Assembly: GCF_036379515.1 (NCBI RefSeq)
Contig: NZ_DASVGN010000027.1
Coordinates: forward strand, 124,001-188,000
From: Castellaniella sp036379515
GTDB taxonomy: Bacteria; Pseudomonadota; Gammaproteobacteria; Burkholderiales; Burkholderiaceae_B
Reading direction: 5' to 3'
DNA: 64,000 nt
Shown here: positions 35,679 to 43,630 of the stretch, piece after piece
How the letters are laid out: each line of letters starts with the position of its first letter
Numbering within the stretch: the stretch's first letter is position 1
The notes under the pieces: generated by a model
The model's database searches: none
What the model saw: the letters and a program-made list of their open reading frames with translations, nothing else
Told to the model about the DNA's origin: nothing
Program-made: the position numbers and the translations under genes

Positions 35679-37026
35679 GGTGCTTCCCTGTTGCCGGGCG
35701 CTGACGCACCGACAATCCCAAATAACAGACATACGACATGGCGTACATGATGCTGGTGGCAAGCATGATGCCGGCCACACCCATGCGGGGGGCCAGAATG
35801 GTGTTCATCCAGGCCTTGATCAGAAAATTGACGACGGCAATCGTCGCCATCCAGCCGTAGCGATTCTGGCTGGCCAACAGCTGCACCAGGATCAGTACGC
35901 CAAAATAAAACGGAATCTGCAGCAGGCCCCACCGCAGCACCTGCGCGACCAGCACGGTGTCCTGCGCGGTAAAAGCCCCGCGTTCGAACAACAGGGCCAC
36001 GCCCCAGGGGGCAAGCCACCATCCCACCGCCACCACGGCAGCACCAATGATCAGCATGGCCAAAGACCACTTCAGGGCCATGCGCCGTGCGTGCGCCGCA
36101 TCGCCTCGGGCCTGCACGTCCGACAGGACCGGCAGCGCCGCCCGACCCACCGACGCCGCACCCAGGCCAATGAGCAGGGACAGCAGCCGTGCCGCGTACC
36201 CCAGGGTGGCGTTGGCGTTCTGGCCCAGCTGGGCTGCGGTGTACTGGTCGATGGGGCCAACGAAACTCATGGCCAGCTGCCCCACCAGCATGATGCCGGC
36301 GGCGGCGGCCAACGTCGACCACTGGGGCGCCACGCGATACAGATGTGGCTGTACTGGGACGTGGTCAGCCCGTCGGGCCAGCCACTCGACCAGCACGGAT
36401 TGCAGCGCATAGCCCAGCAGCGTCCCCCACAGCAAGGGCAGCACCCCGGCGCCGACAGGCGCCAGCAGGACCCACACCATGATCATGAGCGCCGGGACGC
36501 TATCGAGCAACGTGTTGATGTGGCGCTCGTGTGCGCGCAACCGGGCGGAACTGAGCCCCGTCCAGATCGTGAACAGGGCTGCCGGAGCAAACCCCAGGAT
36601 GAGCAGCAGGCTCATGCCATGCACCGTCGGCGTGAGCCCGCCTCCGGCCACGTCCAACACCCACGGCCAGGATGCGGCCAGACTCACGGCAATCACGGCG
36701 CCCAGCAACCAGGCCCAGCCCTGCAACTCTCCCAGAAAACGCCCATGCAGCTGCGCGTCTCCGTGGCGACTGCGCACCAGAGCAGGGATGAGCACGACCG
36801 AACACGCGCCTACCAGGGTCACCGGAAGCCAATTGGCCAGCGTCAGGGTGAACTGGTATGCGTCGACGACATCGCTCACCCCGTAGCGGTAAGCCACCGC
36901 CATCTCTTTGACGGCACCGACCGCCTTGCCCATCAGCAGGAAGAAGGCCACCCGCGCCGCGCCCTGCGCAATGCGCAGGTGATCGACCGGCAACCCCTCG
37001 AGCCAGCGCTTTACGGGCGCGAACAC
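35671..37026 (-). CDS. MurJ/MviN-superfamily lipid-linked sugar flippase
   Basis: The 451-residue protein has about 12-14 hydrophobic segments and the MviN-like N-terminal pattern (KAVGAVKEMAVAYRYGVSDV, DAYQFTLTLANWLP). MviN-type and Wzx proteins of the MOP exporter superfamily flip undecaprenyl-linked sugars across the inner membrane. Its place among sugar-nucleotide and glycosyltransferase genes, and the absence of other peptidoglycan genes, suggest that it flips the glycan made here rather than lipid II. It lies 36 bp after the epimerase gene and overlaps the next gene by 8 bp. Confidence 0.82.
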   Translation of the reverse strand: MFAPVKRWLEGLPVDHLRIAQGAARVAFFLLMGKAVGAVKEMAVAYRYGVSDVVDAYQFTLTLANWLPVTLVGACSVVLIPALVRSRHGDAQLHGRFLGELQGWAWLLGAVIAVSLAASWPWVLDVAGGGLTPTVHGMSLLLILGFAPAALFTIWTGLSSARLRAHERHINTLLDSVPALMIMVWVLLAPVGAGVLPLLWGTLLGYALQSVLVEWLARRADHVPVQPHLYRVAPQWSTLAAAAGIMLVGQLAMSFVGPIDQYTAAQLGQNANATLGYAARLLSLLIGLGAASVGRAALPVLSDVQARGDAAHARRMALKWSLAMLIIGAAVVAVGWWLAPWGVALLFERGAFTAQDTVLVAQVLRWGLLQIPFYFGVLILVQLLASQNRYGWMATIAVVNFLIKAWMNTILAPRMGVAGIMLATSIMYAMSYVCYLGLSVRQRPATGKHRE

Positions 37027-37062
37027 GCGACACTCATCATGACGTGGCCCGCACCCCTGCCC

Positions 37063-38088
37063 TCAACGCAGGAACTGCGTGTACCAGGGCATGGCGACTT
37101 CCAGACCCTGCAGAATGTCGAACAAGGGCTCATACCCCAGCAGGCGGTGTGCCTTGGAGACGTCGGCCTGAGAATGGCGCACGTCGCCGGCCCGGAAATC
37201 GCCATGACGCGGTTCACGGGCATACAAGACCCCGTTGTGCCCCAGCACGTCGCGCAGGTGCCCGAACAGCTGGTTCAGAGACGTCCGCGCATTGAAGGCC
37301 ACGTTGTAGACCTGGTTCACCCCTTCGGGGCTCGCCTGGGACGCCAACAAATTGGCCTGAACGACGTTTTCGATGTAGGTGAAATCGCGGCTGGTTTCGC
37401 CATCGCCGTTGATCACGACTTCCTGGTCGCGAATCATCGAAGAGACCCACTTTGGGATAACGGCCGCATAGGCACCGTCAGGGTCCTGACGCTTGCCAAA
37501 GACGTTGAAATACCGCAGGCCAATGGCTTCGAAACCGTACGCCCGGGCGAATACGTCGGCGTAGAGTTCGTTCACGTACTTGGTAATGGCGTAGGGAGAC
37601 AGAGGCTTGCCGATCTGGTCCTCAACCTTGGGCAAGCCCGGATGATCGCCATAGGTGGAACTCGAGGCCGCGTACACGAAGGACTGGACCTGAGCATCCC
37701 GGGCAGCCACCAGCATGTTGAGTTGGCCGCCCACGTTGACCGCATTGGTGGTAATGGGGTCCTTGAGCGAACGGGGAACCGACCCCAGGGCCGCTTCGTG
37801 CAGCACGTGTTGCACGCCTTCCACCGCCTTGCGGCATGTATCCAGGTCGCGAATATCGCCCTTGATGAAGCGAAACCGGGCCCATTGTTCGGCCGTGACG
37901 AGCGACTGGACTTCGTCCAGGTTGTGCTGATAGCCAGTCGAGAAGTTGTCCAGACCCACGACCGTCTGGTTCAGGCCCAGCAAGGTTTCCAGCAGATTCG
38001 AACCAATGAAGCCCGCACACCCCGTCACCAGCCAGGTTCTGGGTTTGGCCTGCAGTTCGGCACGAACCGCTTCATACCGTGTCGTCAT
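37063..38088 (-). CDS. wbpP: UDP-N-acetylhexosamine C4-epimerase (WbpP/TviC type)
   Basis: The 341-residue extended short-chain dehydrogenase starts with a WbpP/TviC-like N-terminal helix and the NAD-binding GCAGFIGSNLLE. Its catalytic Tyr/Lys are in PYAITKY and a SSSTYGD segment. Enzymes of this branch interconvert UDP-GlcNAc/UDP-GalNAc or UDP-GlcNAcA/UDP-GalNAcA. With the dehydrogenase encoded 9 bp upstream, it should supply UDP-GalNAcA, as in Vi antigen and Pseudomonas O6 synthesis. Confidence 0.9.
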   Translation of the reverse strand: MTTRYEAVRAELQAKPRTWLVTGCAGFIGSNLLETLLGLNQTVVGLDNFSTGYQHNLDEVQSLVTAEQWARFRFIKGDIRDLDTCRKAVEGVQHVLHEAALGSVPRSLKDPITTNAVNVGGQLNMLVAARDAQVQSFVYAASSSTYGDHPGLPKVEDQIGKPLSPYAITKYVNELYADVFARAYGFEAIGLRYFNVFGKRQDPDGAYAAVIPKWVSSMIRDQEVVINGDGETSRDFTYIENVVQANLLASQASPEGVNQVYNVAFNARTSLNQLFGHLRDVLGHNGVLYAREPRHGDFRAGDVRHSQADVSKAHRLLGYEPLFDILQGLEVAMPWYTQFLR

Positions 38089-38097
38089 CTCGGAACC

Positions 38098-39372
38098 TCA
38101 CAGACGCAAATCGGACTCGCCACGGGCGAGCAGATATTTCAGGTCGTACAGGACGTGCTGAGGCTTGCCCAGCGCGCGCAGTGCCTTGGCACCCATTTCG
38201 GCGAACTGATGATGCGCCACGGCCACCATGATGCCTTCGTACGCGCCGTTTTCCAGCTTCGTGATGGGCGTGATGCCGTACTCGTGCTTGGCTTCTGCAG
38301 GATCGACCCACGGATCGTAGACGTCCACACGGATGTTGTATTCATGAAGCTCGCGCACGATGTCCACCACCCGGGTATTGCGCAGATCGGGGCAATTTTC
38401 CTTGAAGGTCAACCCCATGACCAGCACGTGGGAATCCTGCACTTGAATGCGACGCTTGGTCATGGCCTTGACCAGCTGCGACACCACGTAGCCACCCATG
38501 GAATCATTCAACCGACGTCCGGCCAGAATGATCTCGGGGTGGTAACCGATGGCTTGCGCCTTATGGGTCAGATAATACGGATCCACGCCGATGCAGTGCC
38601 CACCCACCAGACCGGGCCGGAACGGCAGAAAATTCCACTTCGTGCCAGCCGCTTCGAGCACGTCCAGCGTGTCGATCCCCATCCGGTTGAAAATGAGTGC
38701 CAGCTCGTTGATGAGCGCGATGTTGACGTCGCGCTGCGTATTTTCGATCACCTTGGCGGCCTCGGCCACCTTGATGGACGACGCCTTGTGGGTGCCCGCC
38801 TTGATGATCAGCCGATACAGGGTGTCGACCAATTCTGCGACTTCGGGGGTAGACCCGGACGTGACCTTGCGAATCGAGGACACCCGGTGCTGCTTGTCGC
38901 CCGGATTGATGCGCTCAGGGCTGTATCCAGCGTAAAAATCGACGTTGAATTTCAGGCCCGAAACCTGCTCGAGTACCGGAACGCAGACTTCTTCCGTCGC
39001 CCCCGGATAGACCGTGGATTCGTAGATGACCGTATCACCACGCTTGAGGACGCGGCCAATGAGTTCGCTTGCCCGTTCGAGCGGGCTCAGGTCCGGCTGC
39101 TTGTATTCATCGATGGGAGTCGGCACCGTGACGATGAAAACGTTGGCAGCGGCCAGTTCGGCAGGATCGCTGGAATACCGCAGGTGAGCAGCCTCGGCCA
39201 GTTCCGGGCCGCTGACTTCCAGCGTGTGATCGCGCCCTGCGCGCAGCTCGTCAATGCGGCGAGCATTGATGTCGAAGCCCAGCACCGAGCGCTGCTTGCC
39301 GAATTCTACGGCCAACGGCAGCCCCACATAGCCCAGGCCCACTATGGCCAGTTTCACGTCCTGAATGTTCAA
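38098..39372 (-). CDS. tviB: UDP-N-acetyl-D-glucosamine 6-dehydrogenase (TviB/WbpO type)
   Basis: The 424-residue enzyme oxidises the C6 of a UDP-HexNAc to the uronic acid with two NAD+. It has the Rossmann start GLGYVGLPLAVEFG, the central helical domain, and the catalytic cysteine in GGHCIGVDPYYL. No ATG is available near the conserved N-terminus. The TTG at 39372 has GGGGAGAA 5 bp upstream and yields LNIQDVKLAIVGLG, so I take that, with a GTG four codons later as the alternative. It follows the initiating transferase gene by 44 bp and is coupled to the epimerase gene (9-bp gap). Confidence 0.9.
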   Translation of the reverse strand: MNIQDVKLAIVGLGYVGLPLAVEFGKQRSVLGFDINARRIDELRAGRDHTLEVSGPELAEAAHLRYSSDPAELAAANVFIVTVPTPIDEYKQPDLSPLERASELIGRVLKRGDTVIYESTVYPGATEEVCVPVLEQVSGLKFNVDFYAGYSPERINPGDKQHRVSSIRKVTSGSTPEVAELVDTLYRLIIKAGTHKASSIKVAEAAKVIENTQRDVNIALINELALIFNRMGIDTLDVLEAAGTKWNFLPFRPGLVGGHCIGVDPYYLTHKAQAIGYHPEIILAGRRLNDSMGGYVVSQLVKAMTKRRIQVQDSHVLVMGLTFKENCPDLRNTRVVDIVRELHEYNIRVDVYDPWVDPAEAKHEYGITPITKLENGAYEGIMVAVAHHQFAEMGAKALRALGKPQHVLYDLKYLLARGESDLRL

Positions 39373-39416
39373 GTTGATTCTCCCCGGCTTTACGAGCCAT
39401 GTTGCGGATTGGATTT

Positions 39417-40580
39417 TTAATGATGCCGCCGTCCCAGCGACGGCAATAACAGCCAGCGCGGACGGCGCCAGGTCACGAGACGGACATACAGCCAGATGTA
39501 CACCGCAGCAAAGCACAGCATGCTGGCGCACAGTGCCCAGGCGTTGTCCCACCACAGCGTGGCGGGCACCAGGCCAATCAGGGCCAGCACCCACAGATAG
39601 GGCGAAGTCATGGCATTGCACAGCGCCGGCACGGCATGGCGCCGGTCGCGGCTGAACGTCACACGAACCAGACGGCGAAACACCAGTTGATGCAGGTGCA
39701 AGGCATCCGGTTGATCGACCGGCACACCCCGCTTGAATTTGCGCCGCCAGATCGAGAACAGGGTTTCAAACACTGGGTAAAACAAAACGGCAAGCGCATA
39801 GAACGGTGAGACTCCAGGGTTGCGCACCACCAGTTGAACCGCCAGCTCGGCCAGCATGAACCCGAGGAAATACGCCCCGCCGTCGCCCAGGAACACCCTG
39901 CCAAACGGAAAATTCCAGACCAGAAAACCCAGTGCAGCAGAAGCCAGCGCCGTCGCAATCAGGAAAATGGGCGTGTCCTGCACTTGCAGCGCCACCAGCG
40001 CCAGCGATACCGCCATCAACGTGGCGATCATCCCCGCCAGACCATTCATTCCATCGATGATGTTCATGGCGTGCGTGCAGCCGCCTACGGCCACGATGGT
40101 GAACACCAGCGAGATGACAGGCCAGTTGGACAGCAACGCATCGGCCCACGACAAACCCACGCGAGAGACACCACCCAACAGCCACCAGGCGATGCCGGCC
40201 GAAACAAAAGCGGCCAGCAGCCGCTTGCTGGGGCCCACGTCCTTGGTGATGTCTTCGAGAAGGCCCGACACGAACACCGGCAGCGCCGCCACAAACAACG
40301 CAGGCCACAGCCAGGTCAGCGTCATGTTGTGCGGGCCCAGCACCAGCAACCCGGCCAGACTGCCTGCAATGACAGCAAGCCCGCCCACACGGGGCGTGGC
40401 TCGAGTATGCATGGCCTGAGGCTTGTGCAAATCGGTGTCGTCGGTATAGCGGCCATGCCAGCGCTCCGATGCGACGATCAATCCGCCCACCATAAATGCC
40501 ACCACCCCGATGATGGGCCAGCTCAATGAAGCGGACAAGTTGGAAGCGTTCAAAGCAATCACGAAAGGCAAAAACCTCAT
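39417..40580 (-). CDS. Undecaprenyl-phosphate sugar-1-phosphate transferase (WecA/WbpL-like)
   Basis: The 387-residue polytopic protein is a PNPT-family enzyme that transfers a HexNAc-1-phosphate to undecaprenyl phosphate and so starts a glycan chain. Visible family motifs are the Mg-binding SGLLEDITKD, the NIIDGMNGLAG segment and FLGDGGAYFLGF. I use the ATG at 40580. An in-frame GTG 21 codons upstream cannot be excluded, and the Shine-Dalgarno is weak. It is the first gene of the glycan operon and is preceded by a terminator-containing leader (40675-40830). Confidence 0.88.
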   Translation of the reverse strand: MRFLPFVIALNASNLSASLSWPIIGVVAFMVGGLIVASERWHGRYTDDTDLHKPQAMHTRATPRVGGLAVIAGSLAGLLVLGPHNMTLTWLWPALFVAALPVFVSGLLEDITKDVGPSKRLLAAFVSAGIAWWLLGGVSRVGLSWADALLSNWPVISLVFTIVAVGGCTHAMNIIDGMNGLAGMIATLMAVSLALVALQVQDTPIFLIATALASAALGFLVWNFPFGRVFLGDGGAYFLGFMLAELAVQLVVRNPGVSPFYALAVLFYPVFETLFSIWRRKFKRGVPVDQPDALHLHQLVFRRLVRVTFSRDRRHAVPALCNAMTSPYLWVLALIGLVPATLWWDNAWALCASMLCFAAVYIWLYVRLVTWRRPRWLLLPSLGRRHH

Positions 40581-40674
40581 TATCGGCTGGAATGTCACAT
40601 TTGCGAGCGCAGACACCCCCTCAGATGCAACAAAAACAACACGGCATCGTACTGCTTCTGTATCGATCTTAGAT

Positions 40675-40830
40675 AAAAAAAAGCCCAAGATCCGAAGATC
40701 CTGGGCTAAATCCACCAAAGGAGGAGGGTGGAGGAGACAACCTGGGCATGTCGGGCTTCCAGGGCCTTGGGCCCGAGCCGGTCGTGACGAGGGTTTACCC
40801 GCTGCAATCACGTTTCGACATCCGATAATC
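40675..40830 (-). ncRNA. Candidate small RNA or attenuating leader with an anti-Shine-Dalgarno loop
   Basis: On the minus strand a promoter (40833-40862) is followed by about 150 nt without a convincing reading frame and by a strong intrinsic terminator. Three stem-loops are predicted: CGGGC/GCCCG (40752-40775), a 6-bp stem TCCACC/GGTGGA with the 10-nt loop CTCCTCCTTT (40711-40732), and the terminator hairpin (40682-40707). The loop and the preceding TCTCC are CU-rich and complementary to Shine-Dalgarno sequences, a feature of several regulatory sRNA families. I vaguely recall a Betaproteobacteria toxic small RNA family with an anti-SD element, but membership cannot be checked here. It may equally be a leader of the glycan operon. 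Confidence 0.68.
40682..40707 (-). terminator. Strong intrinsic terminator at the end of the candidate small RNA
   Basis: On the minus strand AGCCCA-g-GATC pairs with GATC-t-TGGGCT (one mismatch) around a TTCG tetraloop and is followed by a run of eight T (plus-strand A at 40675-40682). This is a textbook Rho-independent terminator. It stands 95 bp before the start codon of the WecA-like gene and some 340 bp after the coq7 stop. Confidence 0.85.
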
Positions 40831-40832
40831 AA

Positions 40833-40862
40833 ATTATATAGGCCGCTCTTGCTGCCAGGCAA
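40833..40862 (-). promoter_or_regulatory. Predicted sigma70 promoter for the candidate small RNA / glycan leader
   Basis: On the minus strand TTGCCT (40857-40862; four of six -35 consensus bases) is followed after 18 bp by a perfect TATAAT (40833-40838). The start point would fall near 40826. A perfect TTGACA at 40874-40879 lies 35 bp from the -10, too far to pair with it. I see no comparable promoter between the terminator and the WecA-like gene. Confidence 0.65.
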
Positions 40863-41043
40863 GATTTATTTGTTGTCAATAGATACCGGCCTTAGATTTG
40901 TGGGTCGGGCGCAACAACACAGGGAAATCCTTAGCTCTTGACCCTCTCGTCAAACCTCATCTTTCGATTTTTGACCCCTTGGAGAGGGATTTTTAGAGGG
41001 TTTGTTACAACCAAAAAGCGCGCGGGCATCACGCGGGCATCAA
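40863..41043. other. Intergenic DNA between coq7 and the small-RNA promoter, with an 11-bp tandem repeat
   Basis: No reading frame here has coding character. The only structure I see is an 11-bp direct duplication, CGCGGGCATCA, at 41021-41031 and 41032-41042, directly next to the coq7 stop codon. An isolated TTGACA (minus strand, 40874-40879) also lies here, without a matching -10. No hairpin with a T-run follows coq7. Confidence 0.5.
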
Positions 41044-41727
41044 TCACAGCCGATAAGCGGTCGTCGTCATCACGCGCGACATGCAACGCATCGCCCGCTG
41101 TGCCGCCACCGGCAGAGGGACCGCGCCATGATGCTCAGCGGTCGTGCGATGGCCGATCTCATCATCTCGCATCTGGGTCACCACCTGTCGCGAGCGCAGA
41201 TCCTGAGCCGGCAGCGAATCCAGGTGCCCGTTCAGATGTTCCTCGACCTGGCGCTCCGTCTCAGCCATGAAGCCCAGGTTACGTGCCTTGCCCAACCGGC
41301 TGGCAATCACACCCAGACCAAACGAACCGGCATACCACACCGGGTTGAAGACGCTCACCCGGCTATGCAATTCACCGAGCCGCTGATGGCACCACGAAAG
41401 GTGATCCACCTCTTCTTCGGCCGCCTGCAGAAATACCTGCCGCACGGTTTCATCGCGGCAGCACAAGGCCTGCCCCCGGTACAACGCCTGCGCACAGACC
41501 TCGCCCACATGATTAACCCGCATGAGCCCGGCTGCATGACGGGCCTCAGACTCGGTCAGCGTCGGAGCGTCACCGAAGGAATCCCCTGCCGGATACGGCC
41601 GGCGGTGCGCCACTGAGCCATCGAGCACCTGCAAGGCACGGCCCGCCTCGGCCAACAGGCGGTCCACCCAGCTTGACCGGCGGCGCCATGGTGCCGCACC
41701 GGCGGCAGAATCGTGGGGAAACGACAT
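41044..41727 (-). CDS. coq7: Demethoxyubiquinone hydroxylase Coq7
   Basis: The 227-residue di-iron monooxygenase performs the penultimate hydroxylation of ubiquinone synthesis. Ligand motifs are visible in RVNHVGEVCAQALY, AAEEEVDHLSWC, ERQVEEHLNGH and MRDDEIGHRTTAEHHG. The frame extends upstream, but the ATG at 41727 has AGGAGA about 7 bp upstream and gives a family-like start, so I prefer it. It lies 11 bp after the unknown membrane-protein gene of the oxidase cluster, so it may be co-transcribed with it. Confidence 0.92.
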   Translation of the reverse strand: MSFPHDSAAGAAPWRRRSSWVDRLLAEAGRALQVLDGSVAHRRPYPAGDSFGDAPTLTESEARHAAGLMRVNHVGEVCAQALYRGQALCCRDETVRQVFLQAAEEEVDHLSWCHQRLGELHSRVSVFNPVWYAGSFGLGVIASRLGKARNLGFMAETERQVEEHLNGHLDSLPAQDLRSRQVVTQMRDDEIGHRTTAEHHGAVPLPVAAQRAMRCMSRVMTTTAYRL

Positions 41728-41738
41728 AGGAATATCTC

Positions 41739-42347
41739 CTAACGGTGCAGGAAGCGCCAGATGGGTTTCACTTCGGCCAGCAGCCAGCATAACGGCAGCA
41801 CGATCGCCAAGGCGATGAGGCCACTGCCCGCCCAACTCTGGTCATCCTGCAGATAAGCATTGCACAAACGCACGGGCTGATTCAAATAGACGTTGCCAAT
41901 GATCGCACTCATCCAGCAGAAATTGCCCAGGAAGAACACCTTGATGACCACGTTGGAGTGTCGCAGCGACGCGCGCAGTATCCAGCCGCACACAGGCAGT
42001 GCAAGATACTTGAAAGCCGCCACACGCCAGTCCGTCAGGGCGTCATCAAGCGCCTTGGGAATCATCCAGAACGCCCCCACCAGACTGACTAGCAGCAACC
42101 CGGGAAGACCGAGTTCATTCCATGACCAGTGGGCAGGCTGCGGCGCGATGGAAGGCTCGGCCTTCTGTCGATGAAAGCCGTGCCAGGCTTGTTCTGCAAA
42201 GAGCCCCGCCAGCACCAATAGCGGAATCTGCACCAGCATGTGCAGGCTCATGAGAGCTGTCAAAACGTCCCGAAGGCCGACTGATACTCCCAGAGAGACC
42301 ACTGCCAGCAGCAGTGAGAATTTCCAATCTTTGAGCCACGCCTTCAT
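41739..42347 (-). CDS. Unknown polytopic membrane protein of the oxidase cluster
   Basis: I do not recognise the family with certainty. The 202-residue protein has about five or six hydrophobic segments (roughly 10-27, 30-50, 77-95, 110-127, 135-153, 175-195). The segment LMSLHMLVQIPLLVLAGLF (H36, Q40) is reminiscent of the HM..HML segment of CtaG/Caa3-type oxidase assembly proteins, but the match is weak. Its ATG overlaps the SCO gene by 4 bp and it ends 11 bp before coq7, so a role in oxidase copper insertion or assembly is an inference from context. Confidence 0.7.
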   Translation of the reverse strand: MKAWLKDWKFSLLLAVVSLGVSVGLRDVLTALMSLHMLVQIPLLVLAGLFAEQAWHGFHRQKAEPSIAPQPAHWSWNELGLPGLLLVSLVGAFWMIPKALDDALTDWRVAAFKYLALPVCGWILRASLRHSNVVIKVFFLGNFCWMSAIIGNVYLNQPVRLCNAYLQDDQSWAGSGLIALAIVLPLCWLLAEVKPIWRFLHR

Positions 42348-43024
42348 GAGGCGCCCCCCGAAACCAACGGGGTCGCCGCGGGGGCGCCCGAGGGCTGGTT
42401 CACGCCGAGCGGGGGCGACAGCAGTGACTTCGCCGCTCCGAGCGCCAAGCCAGGAACATCCAGATCCAGGACACGCGCCAGGCGCCCGTCGTGTGTCACG
42501 ACGTGAAACGCGGCATTGTGCTCGAACTCACCCAGCGGAGCCGGCACCACGGTGATGCCGAACACGGCCAGCGCCGCCTTGGCCTGAGCCTGGTTGGCGA
42601 AGGCCAGGAACTGCCAGACGGCAGGATCGGCGCCCATGCGCTGCGCATAGCGCGCCAGATCAGGCCCATGGTCACGAGGGTCGAAACTGATACTGATGAG
42701 GCGGATGCGATGCTGCAACCCTTCGGCCAGAATGGCCTGCTGCAGACGCTCGGTGATCGAGCCTTGAGCCAGGCACAGGGATATGCAGCGTGTGTAGAAA
42801 AAATTGACGATCGCCACACGACCGTCTTGCCGCAACAGAGTATCCAGCGACGAAACATGCCCGGCCGAATCGAGCACCAGGCTTTGCGGAAGGGTGCGCG
42901 GATGCGCCGCCACATCCTGACGCCGGGCCCCTTCAGCCGTCAGGACGCTATAGCCGTCAGTGATCGCATAGAGCGACCCCAGTCCAGCCACCAAGGCGAA
43001 CACCAGTGCCAGAACCAGACGCAC
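42344..43024 (-). CDS. SCO1/SenC-family copper chaperone
   Basis: The 226-residue protein has an N-terminal membrane anchor (about 1-22) and a thioredoxin-like periplasmic domain with the copper-binding CxxxC in RCISLC (C80, C84) and a His in EHNAAFH (H169 or H174). Such proteins help load copper into terminal oxidases, including the CuB centre of cbb3 enzymes. The C-terminal 30 residues are Ser/Pro/Ala-rich. It lies 24 bp after the monohaem cytochrome gene and overlaps the next gene by 4 bp. Confidence 0.85.
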   Translation of the reverse strand: MRLVLALVFALVAGLGSLYAITDGYSVLTAEGARRQDVAAHPRTLPQSLVLDSAGHVSSLDTLLRQDGRVAIVNFFYTRCISLCLAQGSITERLQQAILAEGLQHRIRLISISFDPRDHGPDLARYAQRMGADPAVWQFLAFANQAQAKAALAVFGITVVPAPLGEFEHNAAFHVVTHDGRLARVLDLDVPGLALGAAKSLLSPPLGVNQPSGAPAATPLVSGGAS

Positions 43025-43048
43025 CGCACCACCCTACCCAAGCAAAAG

Positions 43049-43630
43049 TTACTTCAACAGCGGCCGGAGATCTTCGTCGCCTTTCCAGGGACCCTTCTGG
43101 TCCTTGGTGTCAGCCCGAACCTTGGCCACCAATGCAGCGTCTGCCGCAGAAGCCGTGTTGCCAAAGCTGGAACGCACGTGAGTCACCAATGCAGCGATTT
43201 CTTCATCACTGAACTTGCCGCCGAAATCGGGCATCTGTCCGTCGAACTTCTTGCCTTCGACCGTCAGTGGACCATGAATGCCGTGGAGCAGAATGCGCAC
43301 CATGACACCAGGATCTTTGGCATCGACAAACTCGGACTTCGATAGCGGAGGAAACACACCCGGAATACCCGCGCCATTGGCCTGGTGACAGGCCACGCAG
43401 TTGGCCGCGTAGATCTGCCCCCCATTGATGGTCTTTGGCACGATGAAATCCTGCGCCACGCGATTATCGCCCACAGACGCAGGCATGGGGTTGAAACTGA
43501 CGTACAAATGGTACACAGCCCAGATGAGCAGCACCCCAATGGCTGTCAGAACCAGTTTTGGAACTGGATGGCTGCCCTCGTAAGGTTCCGAGTACTCGCG
43601 CTTTTGCTGATCGTTCTTCGGATCGCTCAT
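43049..43630 (-). CDS. Membrane-anchored monohaem cytochrome c, third subunit of the cbb3-type oxidase
   Basis: The 193-residue protein has a charged N-terminus, one transmembrane helix (about 25-45) and a single class I cytochrome c domain with haem motif CVACH (C78, C81, H82) and a candidate Met ligand in GQMPDFGG. In position it takes the place of CcoP, but canonical CcoP is larger and has two haems. Only one CxxCH is present here. The gene overlaps ccoO by 4 bp. It probably passes electrons from soluble cytochrome c to CcoO. Confidence 0.85.
   Translation of the reverse strand: MSDPKNDQQKREYSEPYEGSHPVPKLVLTAIGVLLIWAVYHLYVSFNPMPASVGDNRVAQDFIVPKTINGGQIYAANCVACHQANGAGIPGVFPPLSKSEFVDAKDPGVMVRILLHGIHGPLTVEGKKFDGQMPDFGGKFSDEEIAALVTHVRSSFGNTASAADAALVAKVRADTKDQKGPWKGDEDLRPLLK

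Noticed and set aside
35680..39420. A 1,246-codon open frame on the plus strand through the glycan operon
   Set aside because: It is antisense to the flippase, epimerase and dehydrogenase genes, which have clear motifs on the minus strand. Its translation is Gln/His/Arg-rich low-complexity sequence, typical of a high-GC antisense shadow frame.
40719..40750. A plus-strand ribosome-binding site (AAAGGAGGAGG) followed by ATG at 40748 as a small gene
   Set aside because: The purine-rich run is the complement of the CU-rich loop of the minus-strand RNA, the plus-strand frame has no coding character, and no plus-strand promoter or terminator was seen.
40833..40879. Pairing the perfect TTGACA (40874-40879) with the perfect TATAAT (40833-40838)
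   Set aside because: The spacing is 35 bp, far beyond the 16-18 bp needed. The nearer TTGCCT at 18 bp is the better -35.
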